Made by a program: the position numbers and the translations under genes. Below are positions 1-5,923 of a stretch of 8,338 nt of DNA, piece by piece. The DNA is from Planctomycetota bacterium (GTDB taxonomy: Bacteria; Planctomycetota; Phycisphaerae; Sedimentisphaerales; Anaerobacaceae). The notes beneath the pieces were generated by a model, which was not told the origin of the DNA, made no database searches, and saw nothing but the letters and a program-made list of their open reading frames with translations. The stretch covers positions 1-8,338 of the forward strand of contig JAGLNB010000052.1 of the NCBI GenBank assembly GCA_023139715.1, in the 5' to 3' direction. Within the stretch, counting starts at the first letter, position 1. Every line of letters begins with the position of its first letter.

Positions 1-647
1 TGGGCAAAAGTTTGAATAATTTTATTACACTAAAGCAGGCATTTCTTGGTGCCCACGAAAGATTAACCAAAAGTTATGAACCGCTTGCTGTAAGGCAGTT
101 GATTTTGAATAGCCATTACAGAAGTCCGATTGATTTTTCTGATGCAGCTCTTTTTGCAGCGCAAAGTGGCTGTGAAAAGATAACCGAAATAGTCAAAGCT
201 GTCAGAAAAAAAGTAGCTGCTGAAAGTGAAGGTGAGGTTGACAGTGGCGTTGTAAGTCAGTTGGAGCAGCTAAAGGCAAAATTTGAAGAGGCAATGAATG
301 ATGATTTGAATACTTCCATTGCATTATCGGTGATGTTTGAACTGGTTCGCCTGGCAAACGGTTTGCTTGAAAAGGGTGATACGAATTCAGCTACTTTTAG
401 TGTGGTAGATGATTTGTTCAGCCGATTGGGTGGCGATTGTCTTGGTATTGTAAAAGATGAATATTCGCAAAGCGGTGTGGCGGATGATGCGATGGTAGAT
501 GAATTGGTTGGTATTTTGATTGAGCAAAGAAACATTGCTCGCAAGCAGAAAGATTTTGCAGCTTCCGATACCATTCGTGACAAGTTGGATGAAGCTGGGA
601 TTGTTCTTGAAGATAAGGCTGACCAAACTGTCTGGAGGAGTAAATGA
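1..647 (+). CDS. cysS: Cysteinyl-tRNA synthetase, C-terminal part (5' end cut by window edge)
   Basis: This enzyme charges tRNA-Cys with cysteine in the cytoplasm using ATP. Only about the last 214 codons are present, under half of a usual 460-490 residue enzyme. The reading frame is open from base 3 and begins GKSLNNF, which is the end of the KMSKS ATP-binding signature; the two bases before it (TG) fit the Met, giving the variant MGKS. Numbering from base 3, the signature is followed by HYRSP (38-42), typical of the junction after the catalytic core. The helical DALR-type domain contains NDDLNTS (about 99-105). The C-terminal tail has RNIARKQKDF (176-185) and GIVLED (199-204), both classic for CysS. 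The TTG at base 12 opens the visible ORF only because upstream sequence is missing and is not the start. The stop TGA overlaps the ruvC ATG by ATGA, so the two genes are probably cotranscribed and translationally coupled. Confidence 0.95.
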   Translation, partial: GKSLNNFITLKQAFLGAHERLTKSYEPLAVRQLILNSHYRSPIDFSDAALFAAQSGCEKITEIVKAVRKKVAAESEGEVDSGVVSQLEQLKAKFEEAMNDDLNTSIALSVMFELVRLANGLLEKGDTNSATFSVVDDLFSRLGGDCLGIVKDEYSQSGVADDAMVDELVGILIEQRNIARKQKDFAASDTIRDKLDEAGIVLEDKADQTVWRSK

Positions 648-1153
648 AAATTCTCGGCATTGACCCGGGTTTGCAGGTTTGTGGATACGGCTGCTTGAAA
701 ACAGGCGGTAGTAAAGATAAGCTGGTCGAGGCAGGTGTAATCAGAACTGATGGCAATTTATCGATGGAGTTGCGGCTGAATCAAATCGCTGAAGATTTGG
801 GAGCGATATTACAAAATTTTAAGCCGGATATTGTTGCAGTTGAAGAAATATATTCGCATTATGCTCATCCAAGGACGGCTATATTGATGGGACATGCAAG
901 AGGAGTTATACTGCAAAAATGTGCGGCTAATTCAGTTGAAATTAAAAGTTTTAGTGCAACGCGAATAAAAAAATCGGTAACCGGCAACGGCCGAGCTTCT
1001 AAAGGCCAGGTTCAGCGAACGATTCAGCAGATTTTGTCTCTCGCTGATTTGCCTGAACCAAATGACGTTGCTGATGCTATTGCCGCTGCCATTTGCTGTT
1101 CAAGTGAAATAAACAATGTTTTGTGTTCCGGGTTGCGGATAACGAATTTATGA
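644..1153 (+). CDS. ruvC: Holliday junction resolvase RuvC
   Basis: RuvC is the Mg-dependent endonuclease that cuts Holliday junctions symmetrically, working with RuvAB in recombinational repair. The 169-residue length is normal. The RNase H-like fold's catalytic carboxylates are all visible: D7 in GIDPG, E67 in VAVEEIY, and D141 and D144 in DVADAIAAA. The segment GHARGVIL (83-90) and the basic region TGNGRASKGQVQ (113-124) are also typical. The start is ATG 644, inside the cysS stop (ATGA), with a strong Shine-Dalgarno GGAGG at 634-638, five bases upstream. The end overlaps the ruvA start in the same ATGA manner. The protein looks catalytically intact and there is no sign of transfer or damage. 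Confidence 0.97.
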   Translation: MKILGIDPGLQVCGYGCLKTGGSKDKLVEAGVIRTDGNLSMELRLNQIAEDLGAILQNFKPDIVAVEEIYSHYAHPRTAILMGHARGVILQKCAANSVEIKSFSATRIKKSVTGNGRASKGQVQRTIQQILSLADLPEPNDVADAIAAAICCSSEINNVLCSGLRITNL

Positions 1154-1779
1154 TAGCAAGGATTGAAGGGAAACTTGTTAAGCTCCAGAGTGATACTGCT
1201 CTTGTGCAGGTAGGCTGCGTTGCATACGAAATTATGCTGCCAAGCTACTGCATAAATTCACTGTCTGCTCAAATCGGCTCGCAAATCACGCTTTGCACAA
1301 TGGAGTATTACGAGGGCACGCCCGGCGGAAGCTCCTTTGTGCCGAGAATGGTCGGTTTTCTAAGCGATGGCGAAAAAGATTTCTTCACTAAATTCATAAG
1401 CGTCAAGGGAATCGGCATTAAAAAAGGATTGCGATGCTTGAGTATGCCGATAGCTTCTATTGCGGCTGCGATAGAAAACGGTGATGACAAAATGCTGATG
1501 ACGCTTAACGGCGTGGGCAAGAGAATGACTCAGCAGATTATAGCTGAATTGAAGGGTAAATTACAAATCTTTGCAATTGGAGCTGAATCGGCAGGAACAA
1601 CTGAAGCAAAATTAAAAACATTCCAGATTGAAACGCTGGAAATTCTGATTGCCTGGGGCGAAAAGAGAAATGAAGCAATTGAAATGATTGAACTTGCCTG
1701 CAAAAGGCATCCACAGGCAAAATCAGCTGAGGAGCTTGTGCCTTTGGTTTATCGATTAAAGCAGGGCGTAGAAGCATAG
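1150..1779 (+). CDS. ruvA: Holliday junction branch-migration protein RuvA
   Basis: RuvA binds four-way junctions as a tetramer and loads the RuvB motors. The 209 residues begin MIARIEGKLV, the standard N-terminal strand of the OB-fold domain I. Domain II carries two helix-hairpin-helix motifs, VKGIGIKKGL (85-94) and LNGVGKRMTQQI (119-130). Domain III (about 155-206), the RuvB-binding module, follows a short flexible linker. The frame extends 9 codons further to ATG 1123, but ATG 1150 matches the family N-terminus and gives an ATGA overlap with the ruvC stop. No strong Shine-Dalgarno is seen, so coupling to ruvC translation is likely. Oddity: the domain I loop that holds the acidic pin in E. 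coli (E55-D56, before the LLYGF strand) reads EG here (E55-G56), followed by an extra Thr-Pro-Gly-Gly segment before RMVGF (66-70). This resembles planctomycete RuvA proteins from memory. Confidence 0.95.
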   Translation: MIARIEGKLVKLQSDTALVQVGCVAYEIMLPSYCINSLSAQIGSQITLCTMEYYEGTPGGSSFVPRMVGFLSDGEKDFFTKFISVKGIGIKKGLRCLSMPIASIAAAIENGDDKMLMTLNGVGKRMTQQIIAELKGKLQIFAIGAESAGTTEAKLKTFQIETLEILIAWGEKRNEAIEMIELACKRHPQAKSAEELVPLVYRLKQGVEA

Positions 1780-1904
1780 AAGCGTAAAACGCAAAGTGAA
1801 AAATGTAAAACCAGAGTTTAAAATTTAAAAATTGGGAAAAAATGAGTTTTTAATTTTAAGTTATAGTTTTTAGCTTTAGACTTTAAATTTTTAGTTTTCA
1901 TATT
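1780..1904. repeat. AT-rich, 7-bp-periodic dyad-symmetric element between ruvA and ruvB
   Basis: The 125-bp gap is extremely AT-rich and ordered. Cut into 7-mers from 1783 to 1901 it gives exactly 17 units. In the left part, six of the first seven units carry AAA at unit positions 4-6 (for example CGTAAAA, TGTAAAA, TTAAAAA). In the right part, seven of the last eight carry TTT at positions 2-4 (for example CTTTAGA, CTTTAAA, TTTTTAG), which is the mirror register on the other strand. The array therefore flips orientation around about 1832-1845. The centre forms a hairpin: 1818-1831 pairs with 1847-1859 (13 A-U pairs and one bulged T) around a 15-base loop. The fold has no G+C in the stem and no following U-run that would make it a clear terminator. 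The function is unknown. It also forms the immediate 5' leader of ruvB, which has no visible Shine-Dalgarno. Confidence 0.6.
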
Positions 1905-2930
1905 ATGGCTGTAGATAGAATTATAAATAGTGAGTTGCTCAGCGAGCAGGAAGAAAGTTTTAACTTTTCGCTTCGGCCGAAACTTTTGAATGAATGCGTA
2001 GGTCAGGAAAGCATTAAGGAAAAACTTTCGATTGCTATTGCAGCGGCTAAGCAGAGAGACGAGCCGCTTGAGCACATATTGTTTTATGGCCCGCCGGGAC
2101 TTGGTAAAACTACGCTCGCAAATGTCGTCGCAAATGAAATGGGAGCTTCCGTTCGCTGTTCTTCGGGGCCGGCCATGGTAAAGCAGGGCGATGTAATGGG
2201 GCTTTTAAGCAATGTAAATACAGGTGATGTACTTTTTATTGATGAGATTCACCGGCTGAGTACAGCGGTTGAGGAATTTATTTATCCTGCAATGGAGGAT
2301 TTCAAAGTAGATTTTACTGTTGATAGTGGTCTGCATGCTAAAACGATAAATTTTCCGTTAAAACGTTTCACTTTAATTGGGGCTACAACGCGAGCCGGAC
2401 TTTTGAGTTCGCCGCTTCGCAGCCGATTTGGGATGTTGTATCATCTTGATTTTTACAGCAGTGAAGAATTGACAGCAATTCTGGTTCGTTCCGCTAAATT
2501 GCTTGGCTTAAAATATGAGCCGTCAACTCTGGAAATGATTGCTGCTCGTTCACGCGGCACGCCCCGTGTGGCGAATCGGCTATTGAAACGCGTTCGTGAT
2601 TATGCACAGGTAAAAGGTTCAGGATTACTTAGTTCCAAAATCGTTTCAAGCTCGCTTGAGATGGAGAGAATAGATGCACTGGGACTTGATGATTTGGACA
2701 GGTCTTTTCTGCGTGCCCTGGCTAATGTTTATGAGGGTGGCCCGGCTGGAATTGATGCTATTGCAGCTACACTTGGCGAAGAGCGGGATACACTCGAAGA
2801 TGTTGTCGAGCCGTATCTTTTGCAGATAGGATTTTTGCGGCGAACCAATCGCGGCAGAGAAATCACACAAGCGGCCTGTAAGCATCTTGGCTTGAAATAT
2901 CACACAAAGAAAAATACTATTGACCAGTAG
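1905..2930 (+). CDS. ruvB: Holliday junction branch-migration ATPase RuvB
   Basis: RuvB is the hexameric AAA+ motor that drives branch migration on either side of a RuvA-bound junction. The 341-residue length is normal and the N-terminus (RIINSELL, then LRPKLLNECVGQE) aligns with the family, supporting ATG 1905. Walker A is GPPGLGKT (62-69), Walker B is LFIDEIH (110-116), sensor 1 is GATTR (159-163), the arginine finger is R174 in SPLRSRFG, and sensor 2 is R221 in RGTPRVANRLLKRVRD. The C-terminal winged helix (about 258-335) includes EGGPAGIDAIA and FLRRTNRGR. No Shine-Dalgarno is visible before the ATG, which is preceded by about 120 bp of AT-rich repeat-like DNA, so initiation may rely on an unstructured A/U leader or on readthrough from ruvA. 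It probably belongs to the cysS-ruvC-ruvA transcript, though a promoter in the gap cannot be excluded. It converges on the next gene with 13 bp between stops. Confidence 0.97.
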   Translation: MAVDRIINSELLSEQEESFNFSLRPKLLNECVGQESIKEKLSIAIAAAKQRDEPLEHILFYGPPGLGKTTLANVVANEMGASVRCSSGPAMVKQGDVMGLLSNVNTGDVLFIDEIHRLSTAVEEFIYPAMEDFKVDFTVDSGLHAKTINFPLKRFTLIGATTRAGLLSSPLRSRFGMLYHLDFYSSEELTAILVRSAKLLGLKYEPSTLEMIAARSRGTPRVANRLLKRVRDYAQVKGSGLLSSKIVSSSLEMERIDALGLDDLDRSFLRALANVYEGGPAGIDAIAATLGEERDTLEDVVEPYLLQIGFLRRTNRGREITQAACKHLGLKYHTKKNTIDQ

Positions 2931-2943
2931 CAAACCATAATTG

Positions 2944-3459
2944 TTAAAGCAGGAGCTTTTCGGCTTGCACGGCGCAAAGGCGGAAATCATCGGCTGATAT
3001 TGTTACTGTTTGCCATTTCGGGCTGCGAATCTTCATAAACTCACAATAACGCTCCAAATCAACGCAAAAGAATATGTATTTGCCATCATTAAAATCGTAA
3101 ATTTCCCTGCCGTCAAAATCGACATCGAAATTTTCAATCCTGTAGGCAAAAACAAAAACAGCTTTATGCGTTTGGCCAAGCACCTGCTGCCATTGTTTCA
3201 ACTGCGAAATGTCATTAGTTGTCAGCCAGCATTGAAGGCCGGCTAATTTTTCAAAACTTTCCGCTTTGAATTTTCTTCCGCGAACAGCTGCAATTATTGT
3301 TTGTCCGCTATGAGGATATAATAAATAATCAAAGCTCTTAATATTCAAATTACCAAAAGCTGTTTTTTTATCTTTGTCCGGCGAGATGTGCTTAATGCGA
3401 TTATCGACCAGCCAGCTTTCGAATGCCTGTTTGTAATGATTGGCAGGGGAGTTTTTCAT
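2944..3459 (-). CDS. Conserved hypothetical protein behind hisS (HY..AFE type, possible degenerate nuclease fold)
   Basis: The 171-residue soluble protein has no signal peptide or membrane segment. I do not recognise a named family, but its build resembles a small hypothetical family I associate with planctomycetes (memory, unverified). It opens with a helix HYKQAFESWL (8-17), then a region ending in GNLNIKSFDYLLYP (36-49). A beta strand IIAAVRGRKF (55-64) follows, then a helix with Trp and Gln residues (about 78-93), another strand AVFVFAY (100-106), and a C-terminal part with KIRSPKWQTV (143-152). The order helix-Glu (E14), D44 and then the spot where [D/E]-x-K would be expected is reminiscent of PD-(D/E)XK nucleases. 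Here that spot reads A58-V59-R60, so activity would probably be lost. It starts 3 bp after the hisS stop, so it is almost certainly cotranscribed with and coupled to hisS. Its role is unknown. Confidence 0.8.
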   Translation of the reverse strand: MKNSPANHYKQAFESWLVDNRIKHISPDKDKKTAFGNLNIKSFDYLLYPHSGQTIIAAVRGRKFKAESFEKLAGLQCWLTTNDISQLKQWQQVLGQTHKAVFVFAYRIENFDVDFDGREIYDFNDGKYIFFCVDLERYCEFMKIRSPKWQTVTISADDFRLCAVQAEKLLL

Positions 3460-3462
3460 ATT

Positions 3463-4761
3463 TTATTTTGATTTGGTTTTAATATCTGAAATGAATTTGT
3501 CAAAGTTAGTCAACTCCTGCCGGCCGGTTGACATGTCTTTTACAACAAGCTCATTGTTTTCAAATTCATCGCCGACAATAACACATTTTGCGGCATTCTG
3601 ATTTGAGGCCTGTTTTAATTGCTTGCTGACATTTGAAAATTTATAGCTGAAATTCGTTATAAAGCCTGCCAATCGTAGTTTGGCGGTTATTTCAACGGCT
3701 TTTTGCAGATATTTTTGGTCTGCATACGCAATAAAATAATCTGATTTAGCCAGCGGCAGTTGTTCTGGCAAAATGCCTTTTTCCTCAAGTAATATCGCCA
3801 GTACGCAATCACCCATTCCCATTCCGACAGCTGATATTGCCGGGCCTCCGAAATCTTTTAGTAAATTGTCATATCTTCCGCCGCCGCCTATGGCTCGAAG
3901 CTCACTTGCTCTATCGTAAATCTCAAAAACCGTTCCAGTGTAATAAGCCAGGCCGCGAATAATGCTAATATCAAATGAACAGAAATCAGCAACTCCCATT
4001 ACGTTCAACAACTCAAAAAGGGAATTGAGTTCGTTCACAGATTCTTTTGCTGTTTCATTTTGAGCTGCGATAGTTTTGATTTGTTCAATTGATTTGACAG
4101 TCATTAATTCGAGTATTTTTTTGTATTGGCTTTTATCAGCAACTTTTTCAGCAAGCAGTTTTTCAAATGTATCTTTTGGTAACTTACTTTGTTTGTCGAG
4201 TAGTGCGTACAATGGGTCTAATTCATTTTTTTCAACACCTATCGTTTGCAGAACTGCAGCGAGCATTTTTCTACTGGATATTTTTACTACAATATTATTT
4301 TTCGTTAGCCCTATATCTTGAAGGTAATCAATCGCACAAAAAATCACTTCAGCATCTGCAAGTAAATCATCTGAGCCGATTATATCGACGTTCCACTGGA
4401 AAAATTCCCGCAGTCGTCCTTTTTGTGGCCGCTCCGCGCGGCATAATCTCGGTACGGAAAACCATTTGATTGGCTTGGGAAGTGAATTGATTTGCTGATT
4501 TACCATTCTGGCGAGTGTAGGGGTGATTTCCGGCCGTATTGCCAGCTCTCTGCCGCCTCTGTCGGTTAAAGAAAAGAGCTGCTCGGCAATTTCGTCGCCG
4601 CTTTTTACCTGAAACATTTTCAAATATTCAAATATCGGCCCATCATATTCTTCAAAACCATTGCGCAGTGAAATTTTTTTCCAGCCGTCGGTCAGCCAAT
4701 TGCGGCGAACCATATCCGGCGGATAAAAATCTCTCGTTCCTTTTACAGGTGGTATTTTCAT
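3463..4761 (-). CDS. hisS: Histidyl-tRNA synthetase
   Basis: This class II synthetase attaches histidine to tRNA-His and acts as a cytoplasmic dimer. The 432 residues are full length. The N-terminus has the family signature VKGTRDFYPP (6-15). Motif 1 lies near GFEEYDGPIFE (35-45), and LAIRPEITPTLAR (73-85) binds substrate. Motif 2 is RLCRAERPQKGRLREFFQ (105-122). The histidine-specific HisA block is RGLAYYTG (269-276), with R269 the conserved arginine; Ala replaces the Asp of the common RGLDYYTG, a variant I recall in planctomycetes. Motif 3 is IGGGGRYDNL (291-300) with GMGMGDCVLA (313-322). The anticodon-binding domain occupies about 340-430. It sits 3 bp downstream of the cysteine-cluster gene and 3 bp upstream of the 171-residue gene, forming a tight three-gene unit. 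A modest purine-rich stretch (GGGAAAG), read inside the end of the upstream gene, may serve as the ribosome site. Confidence 0.97.
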   Translation of the reverse strand: MKIPPVKGTRDFYPPDMVRRNWLTDGWKKISLRNGFEEYDGPIFEYLKMFQVKSGDEIAEQLFSLTDRGGRELAIRPEITPTLARMVNQQINSLPKPIKWFSVPRLCRAERPQKGRLREFFQWNVDIIGSDDLLADAEVIFCAIDYLQDIGLTKNNIVVKISSRKMLAAVLQTIGVEKNELDPLYALLDKQSKLPKDTFEKLLAEKVADKSQYKKILELMTVKSIEQIKTIAAQNETAKESVNELNSLFELLNVMGVADFCSFDISIIRGLAYYTGTVFEIYDRASELRAIGGGGRYDNLLKDFGGPAISAVGMGMGDCVLAILLEEKGILPEQLPLAKSDYFIAYADQKYLQKAVEITAKLRLAGFITNFSYKFSNVSKQLKQASNQNAAKCVIVGDEFENNELVVKDMSTGRQELTNFDKFISDIKTKSK

Positions 4762-4764
4762 TAC

Positions 4765-5169
4765 TTATTTTTTCTTTCCCGCTCTTTTTTTTGTTGCTTT
4801 CTTTTTTTCTTTAACATTGTTATGGAATTTTATCTTTATGTATTCTTCCATTTGTTTGTCACTGGTAAAGTGCAGCTCATAATCATATTCGCCTTCGGCT
4901 AAATCACAATCTTTTGTTGTGTAGCTTCTACAAATTTTTGGCCGTTTATCGTATATCTGGCATTTGTAATCTTTTTCAGATAGATGCCTGCATTTGTTTT
5001 TTATATTAACATACCAGTCGCCATCCTCCATAAAAACGGTTGTGTCTTTATGGCATAGATACCATCTTATATCATCATAATCTTCTTTATCTTCTGGCGT
5101 TTCAATTGGCAGGGCAAAATACCTGCAGCACAGTCCGCTGCATTTGTTGCATAAATTCTTCTTAGCCAT
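4765..5169 (-). CDS. YkgJ-family cysteine-cluster protein (putative Zn/Fe-chelating)
   Basis: The 134-residue protein matches the YkgJ-type family, whose members bind zinc or iron through conserved cysteines; their biochemical role is poorly known. The N-terminal cluster is C7-x2-C10-x3-C14-C15, and further cysteines lie at 39, 60, 70, 80 and 88. The hallmark RPKICR (76-81) is present, spaced after KCQIYDK (69-75) as usual. The C-terminus (about 120-134) is a lysine-rich tail with almost no other residue types, encoded by an A-rich tract, and is probably disordered. The start is ATG at 5169 on the minus strand, with a Shine-Dalgarno AAGGA read from 5183-5179. It is the first gene of the unit with hisS and the 171-residue protein. 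A link to translation or tRNA modification is possible from this context only. Confidence in the family is high; function is open. Confidence 0.88.
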   Translation of the reverse strand: MAKKNLCNKCSGLCCRYFALPIETPEDKEDYDDIRWYLCHKDTTVFMEDGDWYVNIKNKCRHLSEKDYKCQIYDKRPKICRSYTTKDCDLAEGEYDYELHFTSDKQMEEYIKIKFHNNVKEKKKATKKRAGKKK

Positions 5170-5178
5170 TACAGAGTA

Positions 5179-5183
5179 TCCTT
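5179..5183 (-). promoter_or_regulatory. Shine-Dalgarno for the cysteine-cluster gene
   Basis: Read on the minus strand this is AAGGA, nine bases before the ATG at 5169. It supports that start codon for the first gene of the minus-strand unit. No convincing sigma70 promoter could be picked out further upstream. Confidence 0.6.
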
Positions 5184-5418
5184 ACGAATGAGTAATCACA
5201 AATTTAAGTATCACAAGCAACGAACTATAAGCTATTGAGTGCTAATCGTCAAGAAATGGTGGCCGGCGAACACTGTTTTCATAGCAGGTCATATAGTCTT
5301 TGATTGGATGATACGGAAATGCCATTTTATGAATTTGGTCAAAGACCGTATTAAATGCAAAATTTATTTTGCGGTAGAGCCCGATAAAAATCGTGAAAAA
5401 AGAAAAAGAAAAAGCAAA

Positions 5419-5446
5419 TACAAAAAAAAATTAGAAAAGCCGATAT
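5419..5446 (+). promoter_or_regulatory. Candidate upstream sigma28-like promoter of pilZ
   Basis: GCCGATAT at 5439-5446 equals the remembered sigma28/SigD -10 consensus. A TACA at 5419-5422 lies 16 bases upstream, one mismatch from the TAAA -35 core. The -10 match is direct observation; use by a flagellar-type sigma factor is inference. The -35 is weak and the DNA is A-rich, so chance matches are likely there. Confidence 0.3.
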
Positions 5447-5461
5447 TTTATCTATATACAC

Positions 5462-5490
5462 TAAACTCCCCAGATTAACATAGCCGATAA
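5462..5490 (+). promoter_or_regulatory. Candidate proximal sigma28-like promoter of pilZ
   Basis: GCCGATAA at 5483-5490 is identical to the E. coli FliA -10 consensus, and TAAA at 5462-5465 matches the -35 core. The gap between them is 17 bases rather than the usual 14-16, which weakens the call. Transcription would start near 5497, leaving a leader of about 38 bases containing the pilZ ribosome site. A PilZ gene under a motility sigma factor would make biological sense. Confidence 0.35.
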
Positions 5491-5521
5491 TTGGTATTAG
5501 TTAATGGATTGATAATTTAGC

Positions 5522-5525
5522 GGAG
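5522..5525 (+). promoter_or_regulatory. Shine-Dalgarno for pilZ
   Basis: GGAG lies nine bases before ATG 5535 and fixes the start of the PilZ gene. Confidence 0.7.
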
Positions 5526-5534
5526 ATTTGAGTT

Positions 5535-5849
5535 ATGGATACTTTAGTTGAACAGCGTAGAGAGAATAGAACGGATCTTTCATGGCCGGTTAGCGTTTGG
5601 CTGCCTGAAGCGAACAGATTTTTTAATGGCAAAAGCTCCAATATAAGCAAGACGGGCGTTTTGTTTACTGTCCCGCTCACTGTGCCTGTTCGTAAGGGCA
5701 ATATTGTGGAAATAAATTTTCCACGAACTTCGGCTCTCGCTGAGCAAAAAGGTCAATATGCTCGTATAAAAAGCGGTAAAGTCGTGAGAGTTAACCGTGA
5801 AAATATGGTAAAGGATGCAAGTATTGGCGTTGCCGTCCAATTTGATTAA
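5535..5849 (+). CDS. Stand-alone PilZ-domain protein (likely c-di-GMP receptor)
   Basis: PilZ domains bind cyclic di-GMP and pass the signal to motility, surface or polysaccharide systems. The 104-residue protein is a single PilZ domain with no transmembrane or partner domain. Both ligand motifs are present: the RxxxR switch in QRRENR (R8 and R12, with R9 adjacent), and the (D/N)xSxxG motif as NISKTG (36-41) followed by VLF. The remaining strands of the barrel are EINFP (59-63), SGKVVRVNR (80-88) and the closing SIGVAVQFD (96-104), typical of the family. The start ATG 5535 has a GGAG ribosome site. The gene is transcribed alone: two sigma28-like -10 boxes precede it and an intrinsic terminator follows about 75 bp after the stop. 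Its downstream target cannot be deduced from the neighbours, which are unrelated. Confidence 0.9.
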   Translation: MDTLVEQRRENRTDLSWPVSVWLPEANRFFNGKSSNISKTGVLFTVPLTVPVRKGNIVEINFPRTSALAEQKGQYARIKSGKVVRVNRENMVKDASIGVAVQFD

Positions 5850-5876
5850 TTTTTGCATCGTTTTTTACAGACAATT

Positions 5877-5898
5877 ACCGGCGGTTAAAACTGCTGGT
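5877..5898 (+). other. Stem-loop in the pilZ 3' untranslated region
   Basis: Bases 5877-5885 pair with 5890-5898 over nine base pairs (seven Watson-Crick, two G-U) around a TAAA tetraloop. No U-run follows, so this is not a terminator. Together with the terminator hairpin 25 bases further on it makes a compact two-hairpin 3' UTR; the linker between them includes the purine stretch AGAAGGAA. Confidence 0.5.
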
Positions 5899-5923
5899 TT
5901 GACAGGTCGGTTAGAAGGAAATC

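Larger units (their letters stand above)
5170..5534. other. Divergent intergenic region between the cysteine-cluster gene and pilZ
   Basis: This 365-bp stretch separates two divergently read genes. It holds a 79-codon frame (5239-5478, GTG start) whose product would have a long Lys/Arg low-complexity run and no recognisable domain, and which has no good ribosome site; I regard it as non-coding. Positions 5394-5437 are an A-rich tract with repeated A-runs, possibly curved or UP-element-like. Two copies of AGCCGATA lie at 5438-5445 and 5482-5489, upstream of pilZ, and resemble sigma28 -10 elements. Promoters for the leftward unit must also lie here but I could not assign them. Confidence 0.6.

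Noticed and set aside
1123..1149. A longer RuvA start at ATG 1123
   Set aside because: It adds nine residues before the canonical MIARIEG start and loses the ATGA overlap with ruvC.
1818..1859. Intrinsic terminator after ruvA
   Set aside because: The stem is all A-U and followed by mixed sequence rather than a clean U-run, so it would be a weak terminator at best.
1783..1901. CRISPR array or simple tandem repeat
   Set aside because: Units are 7 bp, degenerate and flip strand midway; there are no conserved repeats of 25-40 bp with unique spacers.
2931..2943. Bidirectional terminator between the convergent ruvB and the 171-residue gene
   Set aside because: Only 13 bp separate the stops and no GC-rich hairpin with U-runs is visible; transcripts probably overlap.
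5239..5478. A 79-codon plus-strand frame starting at GTG in the intergenic region
   Set aside because: It has no ribosome site, its product is low-complexity Lys/Arg with no recognisable domain, and it overlaps the likely pilZ promoter elements.
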